Assembly (NCBI GenBank): GCA_016617855.1
Contig: JAECUM010009428.1
Location: 1 to 64,000, forward strand
DNA length: 64,000 nucleotides
Direction of reading: 5' to 3'
DNA from: Megalonaias nervosa
Lineage: Eukaryota; Mollusca; Bivalvia; Unionida; Unionidae
This document shows, piece after piece, positions 39,132 to 50,740 of the stretch. Position 1 is the stretch's first letter; every line of letters starts with the position of its first letter. The notes below the pieces were generated by a model that saw nothing but the letters and a program-made list of their open reading frames with translations, did not search any database and was not told the DNA's origin. Made by a program: the position numbers and the translations under genes.

Positions 39132-40262
39132 CTCTAAATTTCTAAAGTTTTTCCATTACCAGAAATAATTATTGCTCCCCACGGAGCTTTACGGCATTCA
39201 TTTTGTGTCGATAAACATTGTAACTCTTTTTCAGTCCCCTTTTGTAAGGAGTATGTTAGCAACCAAGTTTTAATCGTTATCTAAAACCATGTGTTTTCTC
39301 GAGGATCTAAGAGATTTATAGCACCTTACTAAAACAAAAACGCATACGCTGCAGCAGGGTGGTCCATCTTCTTCAACACCAGTTTTGACGCAGTTAAGTA
39401 TTTACTTTCACCGTTTAAGAAATCTACTTCTTAGTGATATCTCTCATTACGTTGGAAACATTAGTTATTTTAGCAAAGTAAGGATCAGAAATGACAATGA
39501 TGCATTCCCTCGTACTCTTCTTAACGAGCTTTCATCCGACAACCCCTGGTTATAAGGGTAGTATTGCACGTCACCCATTTTGACGCACCTCAGAGACGTC
39601 TATCTTTTCCTGTGATACTATTGTACATAATAATATATTTCAGAGCAACATCAATAGCACAAAAAACGTTTATTGGCAAAATGACATTTAAAAATTTAAG
39701 CATTCCTAAATGATTTCTTATTCTTATCACAATCTTCATTTTGGAACCTATTTTGTCGCAAAAGCCGCAATAATCAAATTGTGCAAAATCATGTTCGTAT
39801 CATGATAAAATGTTTATTTGCCATTAGAATATTATATTTAGTGCACGATTGTTTTCCAATAGTTACTTTGCATTGTTAATGTACAGAACCTCAACCTCTG
39901 AATGTATTTAAAAATAAAAAAATTAAAAAAAAGAAACAAACAAACAGACTTAAAACTGGTTTTCATCCTCTAAAACTTTTGTCTCTAAAAGTGTGACAAA
40001 AGACATAATGTTACAGGAGGCTTTACTTTTATTTATTGCAATTCTTACCATTATCAAACCAATTAAAAATAATAAATTGGTTCAAGAATTTTAAACATAT
40101 AGATATAGCACCCTTAGGTTCTAATTATTCAGCTGCTCTTTATCACATTAAAAATTTTAAAAAAACAAACTTTAAAAGAACTTTTGAAATGTAAATGTAG
40201 TGACGCATGATTCTGACTTATTAAGTGTGCTGCTCTTTGCAATATAAAAGTAGTAAAGTCTT

Positions 40263-40266
<4 letters not shown>
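39132..40266. other. No gene seen
   Basis: AT-rich with A-runs near 39910. Nothing supported. Confidence 0.5.

Positions 40267-40303
<37 letters not shown>
40267..40303. repeat. (GA)n microsatellite
   Basis: About 18 GA units. Confidence 0.95.
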
Positions 40304-40307
<4 letters not shown>

Positions 40308-40339
40308 CACAAAAACTGCATATTTCATTAAGTTATTGT

Positions 40340-40760
40340 AATTTTATACATGTATCCTGGGTCGATAAACGTGTTTTGGGACAGTCTAAGGGTCTTTCAT
40401 TCAGCAAGTATCAACAAAAGATAAAACTCTACTGATCTTATTCCATAATTATACAGCGCAGAATTTTACTGATCACTGTCTTTTTATTTGGTTTGATCTT
40501 ATTTAATTGTCTACATGTATCCTGGGTAGCTGAGAGTGTTTTTGGACAGTCCTTTGCTGTTTTATGGTAGTCATGGGGTCTTTCGTTTGGTGATAATTAC
40601 CAACATGGGGAAAAAAACTCCCCTGATCTTACTCGATAATTATACAATGCATATTTTACTGATCGCTCTCTTTTTAAGGCTCGACTCAGTATAATTGTAT
40701 ACATGTATCCTGGGTAGGTGAGAGTGTTTTCGGACAGTTTTGTGCTAGCCCTATGGTTTT
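40340..40760 (-). repeat. ~170-bp degenerate tandem repeat
   Basis: Landmarks 'acatgtatcctgggt', 'ggacagt' and 'aattatac' recur at roughly 40349, 40513 and 40696. The rightmost unit overlaps the end of the integrase remnant, so a piece of that element was probably amplified. Confidence 0.65.
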
Positions 40761-41260
40761 TAGGGTGATAGGCAGAAAAATTAAACTGTTGGATGTCTAA
40801 TTCATGCATAAGTTCTTGGAAATAATCAAACATAAAATTGCTGGACAGATTTGGAGAGGCAAACAAGTGTTAAAACAACATTGCCTAAACTTTTAGAACA
40901 GTTTTTGCTTTAATATTCTTGAAAGGAATAGTCTGTGGAGATTTTGAGGACGCACACATTATGGTAAAAAAATATTGGTTGCTTGACTTGTTATTAGGTA
41001 AGGAACCGACAGTGTACTATATTTATGCTAAATGGCTTGTCAAATGGTCAAATGCAGGAAAAGGTTGCAGATGTGCCTTAGATATCTTCTGACTGGGATT
41101 TCCTACCATTTGACAAGTGTGACAAAATCTTTGGTACTTATAAACATCATTTTTAATTTTCGGCAAATAAAAATGATTCAGGACCCCATTTTTCGCAAAG
41201 TAACAAACTGGTACTTGTGTGGTTTCAATTTCTGAAACCTAGTTTTGTGTCTTCTCTGAG
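40597..41260 (-). pseudogene. Second gypsy integrase remnant
   Basis: Reading the minus strand from 41260: ILNHFY-like, then RFCHTCQMVGNPSQKISKAH (zinc-binding CxxC) near 41100, then IMCAS-like and FKNIKAKT-like pieces. The 40597-40866 frame has LSSNFMFDYFQELMHELDIQ and SAYHPKN. It is homologous to 19140-19960. The residue before SSNF where the second catalytic Asp is expected is not Asp, and frameshifts separate all parts. No RT follows, so it is a fragment. Confidence 0.78.
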
Positions 41261-42089
41261 GAATAGTACTTGGGGGCCTATAACTCACATTAAAATGTCT
41301 TGCATGCTTATAAAGTAGCTGTTACTTTCTATTCAGATATCTTACAACTGCAGTCAGAAATTAGCAAGCACATATATTGGGGATAACAGGCCAAATTTAA
41401 AATTTCATCTCAGGTTCATAAATATAATAGTTTTGCGAAGATCCAAGCATCAGAAAAAACAAATTAGCAAATAAAATATAATCCCTTTTACAAGCATAGC
41501 AAGTGCAAACAACATATTTTATTGCCCGTAAAAAACAAATTCTCCAAAACGTGAGCATTTTTGTACAGTGTATATAGTGAATACAGATTCAGTAATGGAA
41601 TATTTTTTTCGGATTAATTCTTGAAACTGTCACTGGGGAATATAACCTGACTGTTCTTGAGGCATAATTTACAAATGTATATGGTATACAAAAGGAAATG
41701 TGTCTTGGCGAATCCAGAATTTACAGTTTTAATTCCTCAGAATTTGCAATTATGAATGTATGTCAAATCCAAAAGCCAATGTGGGGGTTGTTATGATTGG
41801 GGTGAGGTGCTCCCAATGTTTTATTTAAACTATTATAGAAGTCCCACCCAGACTCTATTTTGTTAGAAGTTAAATTTAGTGAAAGAACGATGTAAAGCTC
41901 CGAGCACCCAGTCAGCAATGCCGACGGTTAGATGGTTAAATATAAAAAAGGTTGAAATTCAATGAATAACAATTTAATAACAATTCAATAATCAAACGAC
42001 TCAAATTTCTAATTACACTCCTTCCGCTCGACCCTTTTATAAGCCTATTGCATCGCTTGATTAGCAGTGTGAGATTGATTTCCAACTGT
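41261..42089. other. No gene seen
   Basis: AT-rich, nothing supported. Confidence 0.5.
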
Positions 42090-42300
42090 CCTTGTATTTC
42101 TACTCATCTGTTGTATCCTTTCTTTCTCTTATTTCTCCCACTTCCTTCTCCCCTTCCTCCTCGACTTTTCTCCAAATTCCTTCTCCTTCTCCTCATCGAC
42201 TTTCTCTAGACTCCTCCTCCTCCACTTTCTCTAGACTCCTTCTCCTCCTCCTCTACTTTCTCTACCACGACTACTCTCCTGTCGACTTCGACTGTCTCGG
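42090..42300 (+). repeat. Polypyrimidine tract rich in CTCCTTCTC
   Basis: About 200 bp of imperfect C/T repeats containing 'gactttctctagactcct' three times. Open frames on both strands (Ser/Leu rich or Glu/Val rich) are consequences of composition. Confidence 0.75.
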
Positions 42301-43361
42301 TTACAGCCTCAATTCCATCTCCAACTCTTGAAGACTCGGGACCTAATGGAACCCGAAGTTCTGTGTCCCCTAAAAAACTTCCTGTGAAAACACAAGGACG
42401 GTACAATCTTTTCCTGAGCCCTCTCATCTCACACTACACACAGCCTATCATCAGATAACGGCTATTAAATTTCTTCGCTCACGCATTCGTTCACATCGAG
42501 ATACCCATACGTTCTCGTATGATAAAACAAACGTCATAATACAACACGGTATCAATTACTTCTTATACATACATCAATAAATTCCCTCACATCAGTACAT
42601 ATTCTTAATCTCGTTATACTAAACAATATCATAATAATCAGACGCATTCCTTTACCTTACAACTCATACAAAGTACGCAAATATTCAAATATCCATGCTC
42701 TGATACATTCATACGTCCATAGAAACTAATCTTACATACATCAACCATGTTTCCAAATTCACAATTCAGGCATGTGTAAATTCTAACATAACGCATTAAT
42801 AAATGCACTAGTTTACTACGAAGTAACCTAACAGCGAATTACAAAATTAAATCTGACCTCAAGCTAACGATCTACATAATTCCGCCTCGCATCTAATAAT
42901 TCTCTACGTAAGCTCAAGTCCGTTTCTCAAATACGCATGTAAATGAAACACTACAAAGGTAATTCTACATATTAACGATCCTAGTAATTAAGTATACATA
43001 CTACAAATAATTACAATCATGATGCCGTAATATTCTCCAAAAATCGAGCGAATAACTTACTGACCTGTTCGAAGCTTTGTCTTTCCTTAGAATCTACCTC
43101 TAAGTTTTGCCGCCAAATTACAAGTGGCTTCTTCTCGGAGTAACCCTCTTGATCTGCAATCCCTCTAGGCGAGTACTAAATTTTCTCTTACGAGTTCTGA
43201 AAGTTATCATTCGGGTCTAAATTGTAATCACACCCTTTATCTCAATTTCAATTGAATATCGCTGTGAACCGATCCAATCAAACTTAGCGGACAATGTCCC
43301 TTCCGCTGTCTGTCAACGTGGGGACGGATAAGAATACGCCCCATTCACCACGTAGACTTCC
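42301..43361. other. No gene supported
   Basis: AT-rich sequence leading to a GC-richer patch near 43300-43350. It may include an unrecognised LTR, but no ends were found. Confidence 0.45.
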
Positions 43362-45164
43362 TTTGTATATGTAATTTAATATTTGTTTGTTAGTTTTAAT
43401 TTATTTTTATTTCCATTACATGTTATTGTAATTATATTTACTAGCTTTGAAATTGTCCAGAGAATTAATTCAATTCTGATTGACCTGACTGTTAATTTTG
43501 ATAAACAACTAATAATGAAACACTGTATCTAGTTTCTGACCTTGATTCAGAAACAGTGCAGATCTAGTAAACAACGTTTTATTTTTTTGAATTCATTCTA
43601 AGAGTAATATTCATTCAGTGGAATCAAAGCCATACCTGGAGTACGTGATAATTATCATGTAACAAATTTATATTCCCTCTGGAAGGATGACCAGGTGATC
43701 ATCATACGGGAATCTGTTTTGCGTCTTATCTTAGTGAATAACTGTTTTCTTCATAAGAATTAGTTAGTCCGGGGTCTAAACCTTTGACACTTTAAGGTGT
43801 TTTTTTGTGACCAGTTTGAGCTGAATTTTTATTTTATGGACTTAGTGATTCTTTTCCCTGGAAAATACAAGTGCTCATTGTTACGTGACAAGGGCTTGTA
43901 CTCAGTAACAAAGAAAAGAGTGAAAGCCAACAAGCTTTGTATATTTTAACAAAATAATTTATTTCCCTAGAAAGCAATGTAAAAATTGTTAAATAGGACT
44001 TACGGTTTGGGAATATAATCCAAAATTTAATCCTAAGAATGAAAAACACAAGTCCTATCACTAAATAGTTCTATTAGAATCCAAGTTTGAATCTCGACGA
44101 CATACAAATATGAAAGGCGATGACGTCAGATGTGGTCCAATGTACGAATATCAACAATTCCTCAATTGAATCAGTTTTTGTTTCCGAATAATTCCAGAAT
44201 AAATTTCCATGAATATCTTTCAGAACTTTTATAAGAAAGTCAACTTGTTGAGTTTCAAGGAGAATAAATTATTAAATCCAAAAATCAGATGAAAAACAAA
44301 CAATCTGGCAACAAATAAAAATAACACCTTGTTCCTTCAAGATGTTAAAACGACTCTGCCTGAAGAATATTAAGAATGCGTATTTAAACCCCAAAAACAT
44401 CATTTCAAGTCTCGCGAGATGGGTCATATGGTCTCTTACTACAAGAAAACTATTACGTACGCCAGTGTAACTCCACTTAAAAACCAATCACAAAAAAGCG
44501 TTGTTTACACATGGTGATCACGCAATCAAAGTATGGCCCTAATACTGACCAATCATTTTAACTGCCTCTTTACGAAGTTCCCAACCTAAGACGAACTAGG
44601 TTAACTAAAAATAATTCTCATGTAACACTTCTACGTCTTAAACAAACAACACTTGCTAAAAGAAAACATCGAACTACTAGAAAAGAACTTTGAATTCCTT
44701 CAATAATCATTACAATAAAATGTAATGAAACATAAATAAAATAAAAAAGAATTTTAAAACTAACACACAAGCAGTTTAATTACATATACGTAACATCATA
44801 AAGAATTCTTCGACAAAGACATTCACTGAAAAATATTCGGAATTTCAAACTTGAATATTATTTTCTGTGATTCAACAAGGAAACTGTTGACACATCAGTA
44901 CAACGCTGACTATTGCATACGTCATCGCCTTCCTTCTTGGAATTTCATTGGGAATCGAACTCAGATTCATTTAGGACTTTGTAATAATAGGACTTCTATT
45001 TTTTAATTCTTGGATTATTTTTGGATTTGATTCGTAAAACCGTAAGTTCTTTTTCTCATTTTAACCTTGGTTTTCTACGGAAATAAATTTTTTGTTAAAT
45101 TTTGCAAAGCTTGTTGTCTTCACTCTTTTCTTTTTACTTTTTGTAAGAGCCTAGATTCGTAACA
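43362..45164 (+). mobile_element. Solo LTR, family A copy 4 (plus), interrupted by copy 1
   Basis: Left part 43362-43878 starts near 'tatatgtaattt'. The right part 44800-45164 ends ...attcgtaaca, with 'ggaaataaat' and 'caaagcttgttg' near its end. Together they match family A read in the forward direction (about 0.88 kb). The copy at 43879-44795 lies inside it in the opposite orientation, so this copy is older. Its left terminus is eroded. Confidence 0.75.
43879..44795 (-). mobile_element. Solo LTR, family A copy 1, TSD tcat
   Basis: On the plus strand it starts tgttacgtgaca and ends catatacgtaaca, with flanking 'tcat' at 43875-43878 and 44796-44799. The sense strand (minus) carries an AATAAA-type signal about 80-100 bp before its end. 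It has no internal region and no protein-coding potential. A solo LTR arises by recombination between the two LTRs of a full element. Confidence 0.88.
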
Positions 45165-45530
45165 ATATAAACAAATTGGGACCTTAAACCTTGCTTGTAA
45201 GCGGCTACCCTGTTCTGCCACCGTGCGGTAGCGGTAAATTACACCCACAAAATACCTAAAATAAAAATGTGGTGGGAAGGGTCAGCGGAAATATAACATT
45301 GTGTAAATACATCTAATTGTATACAATTTGATACATTTAATTTGTTTTGTGCTTCTTGCAGGTCAGCTCTCTTTCGAACGTTAATACTCTGAGAAATCAG
45401 CTGACTGTAATGCGGTAATATAATTCAATGATATTTTAAATAAGACGCCCAAACATGCCGTCAAGTGGTATCACCTCACGTTACTAGAGTCAGGGGAGCT
45501 GTCGTATTGCAAGAAATTGACGTATCACTG
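45165..45530. other. No gene seen
   Basis: Short spacer between LTR copy 4 and repeat family D. Confidence 0.5.
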
Positions 45531-47005
45531 CGCTATCTATTGTCATAATGAGGCATTATTTTATGCTAACTTCTGTGATGCTAACTTGCAACGAGCGTGA
45601 TGCTACATTATAATCATGATTTTAGAAGGTGCAGTCTGTGTAACTTGTGATATAGCAAGTTTATAAATAGAATATCAAAACTTGTAATAGCTGACATAGC
45701 ATTTGCCATACGACAAACGAAAGAATCAATTCAGTAGTTGACAAATTGCAAGATACAATGACGCAGAAGGAAAGTAGATCTAAGCACTTGCAAACAGCCA
45801 TTTGCAGCTTGCATTAATGAAGAACAGAAAATTCATGACTAGAATTAGAAATGTAGCACTTGCAAGCAGTCATTTACAATAATGCAGAAGGAAAGTAGCA
45901 CTTGCAAACTGCCACGTACAATTTTCATCAATGAAGAATACAATATACATAGACAGAATTATGAAAGTAGAACTTGTGTTACATGTAGGCTCGTACAAAA
46001 GTAACAAAAGAAAAGAGTGAAGCCTACAAAGCTTTGTAAATTTTAAAAAAATGATTTATTTCCATAGAAAACAACGTAAAAATAGAAAATAGGACTTACG
46101 GTTTGTGAATATAATCCAAAATTTAATCCTAGAATTGAAAAATGTAAGTCCTATCACTAAACAGTTCTAATTGAATCCAGGTTCGAATCTTGATGAAATT
46201 CGAATATGGAAGGCGATGACGTCAGATGAGGTCGTTGTACTAATGGCAACGGATCCTCGATTGAATCACAGTTTATAATGTTTCCGTTTAGAATTTCCAG
46301 AATAAATTTCCACTGAATATCTTTCTCCCAGAACTTTTATAAACATGAAGCACTTGTGTTGTTTTCTAGAGAATTAATTATTAAATTCCAAAAAATAGAT
46401 GAACTTCAGAAACAAGCCGGCATCAACAATATAAACACCTTCTACCCTCAAGGTGTAGGAATACGACTCAATAGATCTAGTAGAAACTGGCAGCTTTAAG
46501 CCTCGATTTTAGATCACATGGTGGCTCACGTGACGGGCTATGTGATTGACTAATTTGAACAGCGCAATAAAAAAATGCCATTTATCACGTAGCCCGAATA
46601 GCCCTATCTAAGAATCAAATTCTCACGTTGGAAATATATAATAAAAAGGCTGTTTACAATCATAGCTAACACGTGGGCCGAATATGACCTTGGTAATAGC
46701 CAATCGTTTCCATTCAATGTTTACAAACACTATGAACCAAAGTGAGCTAAAACTAGTGCTTAAGTCATACTTTTACGTTCTAATCAGACTAATATTTTTT
46801 CAAAAATATCAAATCCCGTGAAAATAATCATTACAATAAAATGTAAGGAAACAAAAATTAAATAAAAAAGAATTTGAAAACTAACACAAGTAATTAAATT
46901 ACATATACGTAACACTTGCAAGCAGCAATTTACAATAATGACTCAAGGAAGATTAGAAAATACATGCATAGAATTATGGCGGTAATCCCCCTCCATACAT
47001 GGAAC
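45531..47005 (-). repeat. Dispersed repeat family D, copy 2, split by an LTR
   Basis: Positions 45531-45976 and 46915-47005 together are the inverted counterpart of 38558-39131. The LTR at 45977-46914 interrupts it at 'gaacttg|cttgcaag'. Confidence 0.8.
45977..46914 (-). mobile_element. Solo LTR, family A copy 2, TSD cttg
   Basis: It starts tgttacatgtaggctcg, ends catatacgtaaca, and is flanked by 'cttg' on both sides (45973-45976, 46915-46918). Family D copy 1 shows the uninterrupted site (read on the minus strand, gaacttgcaagcag), confirming both borders and the 4-bp duplication. Confidence 0.92.
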
Positions 47006-47086
47006 CCAGTTGCCTAGTTCCACTGATTGTCATGCGTTTCATTAACATCCTTAAAATCAATTGAACACTTGTTATCCTTTCCAGTA

Positions 47087-47355
47087 GAATGGTGTTTGAA
47101 TATGTTCAAAAAAATGAGATGCAGCACGCAGTCCTTTGCAAAAAAGTAAATAAAGAATTAAGACAAAATATTTCTCAATATCAACAGAAATATGATAATT
47201 CTCTTTTGACAAGAGAATGGATGCTTTCGACTACAGAAGCAAATGAAGAAAACATGCATTATTTGAACGCTCTCTCGACCGCTTTTTGTCATACATCTGA
47301 AATTGGATTTTTCAGACGCTTTAAATGTTACTTGGTTACTGAAATATCGGATTGA
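47087..47355 (+). CDS. Putative 3'-terminal exon, product unknown
   Basis: The acceptor TTATCCTTTCCAG precedes an open frame containing MVFEYVQKNEMQHAVLCKKV, then a charged, helix-prone stretch (VNKELRQNISQYQQKYDNSL), ending LVTEISD and TGA at 47355. AATAAA signals follow at 47685. No domain is recognised. It lies between two exons of the VWC gene on the same strand, so it is either a separate gene, an alternative 3' end, or a chance frame. Confidence 0.38.
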
Positions 47356-47684
47356 TCTTAGTGTACTACTATGTTTCGTGCACAGACCATGAATATAAAA
47401 ATTCAAGAGTATAATCTTGAGGGGAGAAAAACAACATTCCTATCATTGTAACCAGCAGAAAATAATGGCTGATGAAGAATTAGAATCGCCTCCACTTTCA
47501 CTAGTACAACCTAATATTTAATATTAAAATAGTACATTTTTAGTATTTGTAACTGTGCAGTAGAAAGCGCTATCTAATATTTACATTTATATTCAGTATT
47601 GAATGAAATCCGCACTTAACATATGTAAATTGATTTATATGATGGTGCTGCAAACCCGTCATATTTGTTTTGTAAATAAAATAT

Positions 47685-47690
47685 TTTAAG
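47685..47690 (+). promoter_or_regulatory. Possible polyadenylation signal
   Basis: AATAAA about 330 bp after the stop of the 47087-47355 frame, with a second AATAAA-like motif 20 bp on. Confidence 0.35.
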
Positions 47691-47727
47691 TACAGCAATA
47701 AATTGTTATCTTTATTTTATTTCCCAG

Positions 47728-47845
47728 TGTATTATTGCATGTACAAAAATAAGACATACAGGCAAGGTGAAAGTTGGAAGGATGACTGTGATTATACCTG
47801 CACATGTATCGACGAATCCAGGGGGCATTACCGATGTACAAGTTT
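47728..47845 (+). CDS. VWC-domain exon, first half
   Basis: The acceptor TTTTATTTCCCAG precedes 118 nt and the consensus donor AGTTT|GTAAGTA. In phase it reads YYCMYKNKTYRQGESWKDDC, then DYTCTCIDESRGHYRCTS. Cysteine spacing C-x16-C-x3-C-x-C-x10-C with YxxGExW is the first half of a von Willebrand factor type C module. Such extracellular domains bind growth factors or build matrix and shell proteins. The donor phase (2) matches the exon at 54309, which supplies the second half. Confidence 0.75.
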
Positions 47846-48591
47846 GTAAGTATTTGGCAAAATGCATTTCTTTAATTTAACATTCGCATGGTCTTATATC
47901 TAAAAGTCATAGATGAATTACTTTGAATGGACACATTTCTATTCAGGGTGATCCGCGAAATCTATACTAAGCCTCTCAATGGATTGAAACGCTGCACAAA
48001 CAGTAAAGCTTCGAAAACTTTCATGACAGTCCGACAACGTCGATCGGTTTATGGTTACTATTCGTTTTCTCTGATCCAGCCTTTATTATTTTCTGTAGAG
48101 TCGGGTTCGAAAAAGCAAATCCATGTTTTATCACCTGTGCTAGTCTCATTCAAACGTCTCTGATAACACTGTTAATGTCTGCAGAGTATCTTTTTGGAGA
48201 TTTAAACCCAAATCTGTATTTGATCAGCGGGCTGCAAATGCGGGACTCATTTCACACAAACCTTTCTGAGCTTCAAATCGTTGTCCAGTATATTAAAAAC
48301 TGCTGATGAATAAATGGCCATGATAAAAGAAATACCACCTCAAGATTGTAGGATATAATAAAGACTTACATACGTAAACTTTATTCAAGTTGGCCTTGAT
48401 ATCAGTGGGAAAGTACACGAAGAGTGCCCGAATGTTACAGTATGATCTTTGCTCAGTACCAGATTTTTTTCTCACTCTCGAATATTATAGGTCACTCTCA
48501 GTTGTCTATGCTATATAACGCATATATCTACAATTATCCGGTGTGCTGTATGTGGAGCATTGTATAGACGTTATTTTGTCTATCGACCGGC

Positions 48592-48594
<3 letters not shown>
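47846..48594. other. Start of the VWC-gene intron
   Basis: No exon is supported. A frame at 47927-48163 follows an acceptor-like TTTCTATTCAG at about 47947 and is phase-compatible with the previous exon, but it lacks VWC cysteines, so I prefer 54309 as the partner. Confidence 0.45.

Positions 48595-48627
<33 letters not shown>
48540..48627 (+). repeat. SINE-like 3' end with (AAAT)n tail
   Basis: 'ttgtctatcgaccggcgtta' leads into about eight AAAT units. This looks like a retroposon 3' end with a short-repeat tail, but no tRNA-like head was found upstream. Confidence 0.5.
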
Positions 48628-48628
<1 letters not shown>

Positions 48629-48762
48629 GTAATAATAATAATAATGAGGACTTTGTATAGCACCTAATCTTTAGAAGCTCTGAGCGCTTTAAAACATTAG
48701 ACGACACCTAAAACATAAAAAAACATATATAATGATATGATTACATAAAAACAAACACCATG

Positions 48763-49696
48763 TGTTACGTGTAGGCTCGTACAGCAGTAACAAAAGAAAA
48801 GAGTGAAGTCAACAAGCTTTGTAAATTTAACAAAAATAATTTATTTCCCTTGAAAACAAGGTAAAATATGAAATAGAACTTACGGTTTCTGAATCTAATC
48901 CAAAAATTAATCCTAGAATTGAAAAATATAAGTCCTATCACTAAACAGTTATAATTGAATCCAAGTTCGAATCTCGATGAAGTTCCAATATGGAAGGCGA
49001 TGACGTCCTCTATAACCAGTTTGTGTTGATGTGTCAACAGTTCCTTGTTGAGTCACCAAGAATATAATTCCGGCTTTTGAATTCCAAATAATTCAGTAAA
49101 TGTCTTTGTCCAAGAATTTCGATGAAAAAGAGTATTTTCCAGGGTGAATAAATTATTTTAAATTAAAAAAAAAAAACTCAATTCAAACGGCAACAACAAG
49201 AATACCTTTCGGCCTGAAGGTATATTTTAGGACTGATCAAATCCACTAGAAAATGTCTGTTTTAACCCGCGATTTTAGATCACATGATAACTCACGTGGT
49301 CACTTAACCTGAACAGCGCAGTAAAAAAAAAAATGCCAATTTGCACGTAGGCAAGAATAGCTCTATCTAACAATCAGATTCCCACACTGGAAATAAATTT
49401 AAAAAATAAAACTGTTTACAACAGACTAACACGTGCGCTGAACATGACCTTGGTAATGACCAATCATTTTCACTCAATGTTTACAAAATCGGAACCAAGG
49501 TCAAGAACTAGGTTAACTAAAAATAAAATGTTGCAATCGAACTGCGTTGTTCTCAGGTCAAAACAGAAAACTGAACCTTCCAAAAAAGTCAGATCCAGTG
49601 AATAAAGTTATTACAATAACATGTAATGAAAATAAAAATAAAACAAAAGAGAATTTAAAACTAACACACAAGTATTTAAATTACATATACGTAACA
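48763..49696 (-). mobile_element. Solo LTR, family A copy 3, TSD catg
   Basis: It starts tgttacgtgtaggctcg, ends catatacgtaaca, and is flanked by 'catg' at 48759-48762 and 49697-49700. It is very similar to copy 2. It is inserted in the 3' UTR of the minus-strand LINE, so it is younger than that LINE. Confidence 0.92.
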
Positions 49697-49739
49697 CATG
49701 AAATTAGAAAACGTAAAACATGCTGAAAATATTTAAGGT

Positions 49740-50740
49740 AGAAAACATTATTAGGTCTTTAAGTTTGTTCTTGCAGTCGAAACAGATGAGTTTTGAGAGC
49801 GCTCTTGAATGAGATCACTGTGTCTTTGTGTCTAAGTTCAGTGGGCAATTCGTTCCATGTTGCTGGTTCCTGGGATGCAAAAGAATGTTATCCATATGAA
49901 TTCTTTTTCATAGCGGAAATAATGAGTGTATGATAGTCAGAAGAGGAGCGTAAGTATCTTGCTGGTGTGTACACTTGGGTGAGGTCGGATAGGTATGTTG
50001 ATCTGGAGCCCGTCAGTGAAACGTAGCACAGAGAACAAATTTTGTGTTTGATTCTGGATCGAATGGATAGCTAGTGTAGGGTACAGAGCAGGGGGAATGT
50101 GTGCTCTGATCGTGGTACTCAAAGGATGATCTGAGCAGCTGTGTTTTGAACTTTTTGAAGTTTCTGGAGTAGATATTGAGAGGAACCAGACAGAATTGAG
50201 TTACAATAGTCCAATCGTGAAAGTACTAAGGAACACACAAGTGTTTTATGATGCGTCTCAGCTCAAGATATGCAGCCTTGCATTTGTTCATGGCATGTTG
50301 GTGCAATGTGAGAGTACTGTCGCGAGTAACACCTAGGTTTCGTACTGACTGTGTGAATTTAATATTGGTGTTGCTGATATTTATTGTTTGAGGTAAAGGA
50401 TGTGAATGAGAAAGTCCTTGTGTTGTAATCAGTATGGCTTCAGTTTTATCATCATTCATCTGCAGCTTGTTACATGCCATCCATGATTTCACATCAGAAA
50501 TGCACCTCTCTACACCTTGGATGGTAGCATCAACTTCAGTTGGGTGGCTAGATTTGTATATTTGGGTGTCATCAGCGTACAATTGGTGAGAAACTGGATG
50601 ATGATCTATGACACTTGAGAGAGGCTGAGTGTATAGAATGAAGAGAACAGGTCCAAGAACAGACTACTGTGGAACACCACAACATAGATCAACTGGTCTG
50701 GAGTGTATTCCAATTGCGGACACAATTTGCCATTTGCAAG
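49740..50740 (-). pseudogene. LINE reverse transcriptase fragment (CR1/L2-like)
   Basis: Minus-strand readings, in order: SRPVDLCCGVPQ, a stop where Gly of the GVPQG motif is expected, then SVLGPVLFILYTQPLSSV, YADDTQIYKSSHP (the catalytic YADD box) and CNKLQMNDDKTEAIL (the 50226-50582 frame). Further on come LQKVQNTAAQ-like and, at the end, WNELPTELRHKDTV with KTHLF. The last motif is the usual C-terminus of CR1/L2-type ORFs. Stops and shifts inactivate it. Confidence 0.85.

Larger units (their letters stand above)
48640..50740 (-). mobile_element. CR1/L2-like LINE fragment, minus strand, split by an LTR
   Basis: The 3' end lies at about 48640, where the minus strand reads 'ggtgctatacaaagtcctc' followed by an (ATT)n tail, as in short-repeat-tailed LINEs. 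LTR family A copy 3 interrupts the 3' UTR. The coding part (49740-50740) has only the RT palm to the ORF end. The element is 5' truncated and multiply mutated. Confidence 0.78.

Noticed and set aside
42092..42427. Overlapping plus and minus frames in the polypyrimidine tract
   Set aside because: Low-complexity composition explains both.
47927..48163. Frame phase-compatible with the VWC exon at 47728
   Set aside because: It lacks the cysteines needed to finish a VWC module; the exon at 54309 supplies them.
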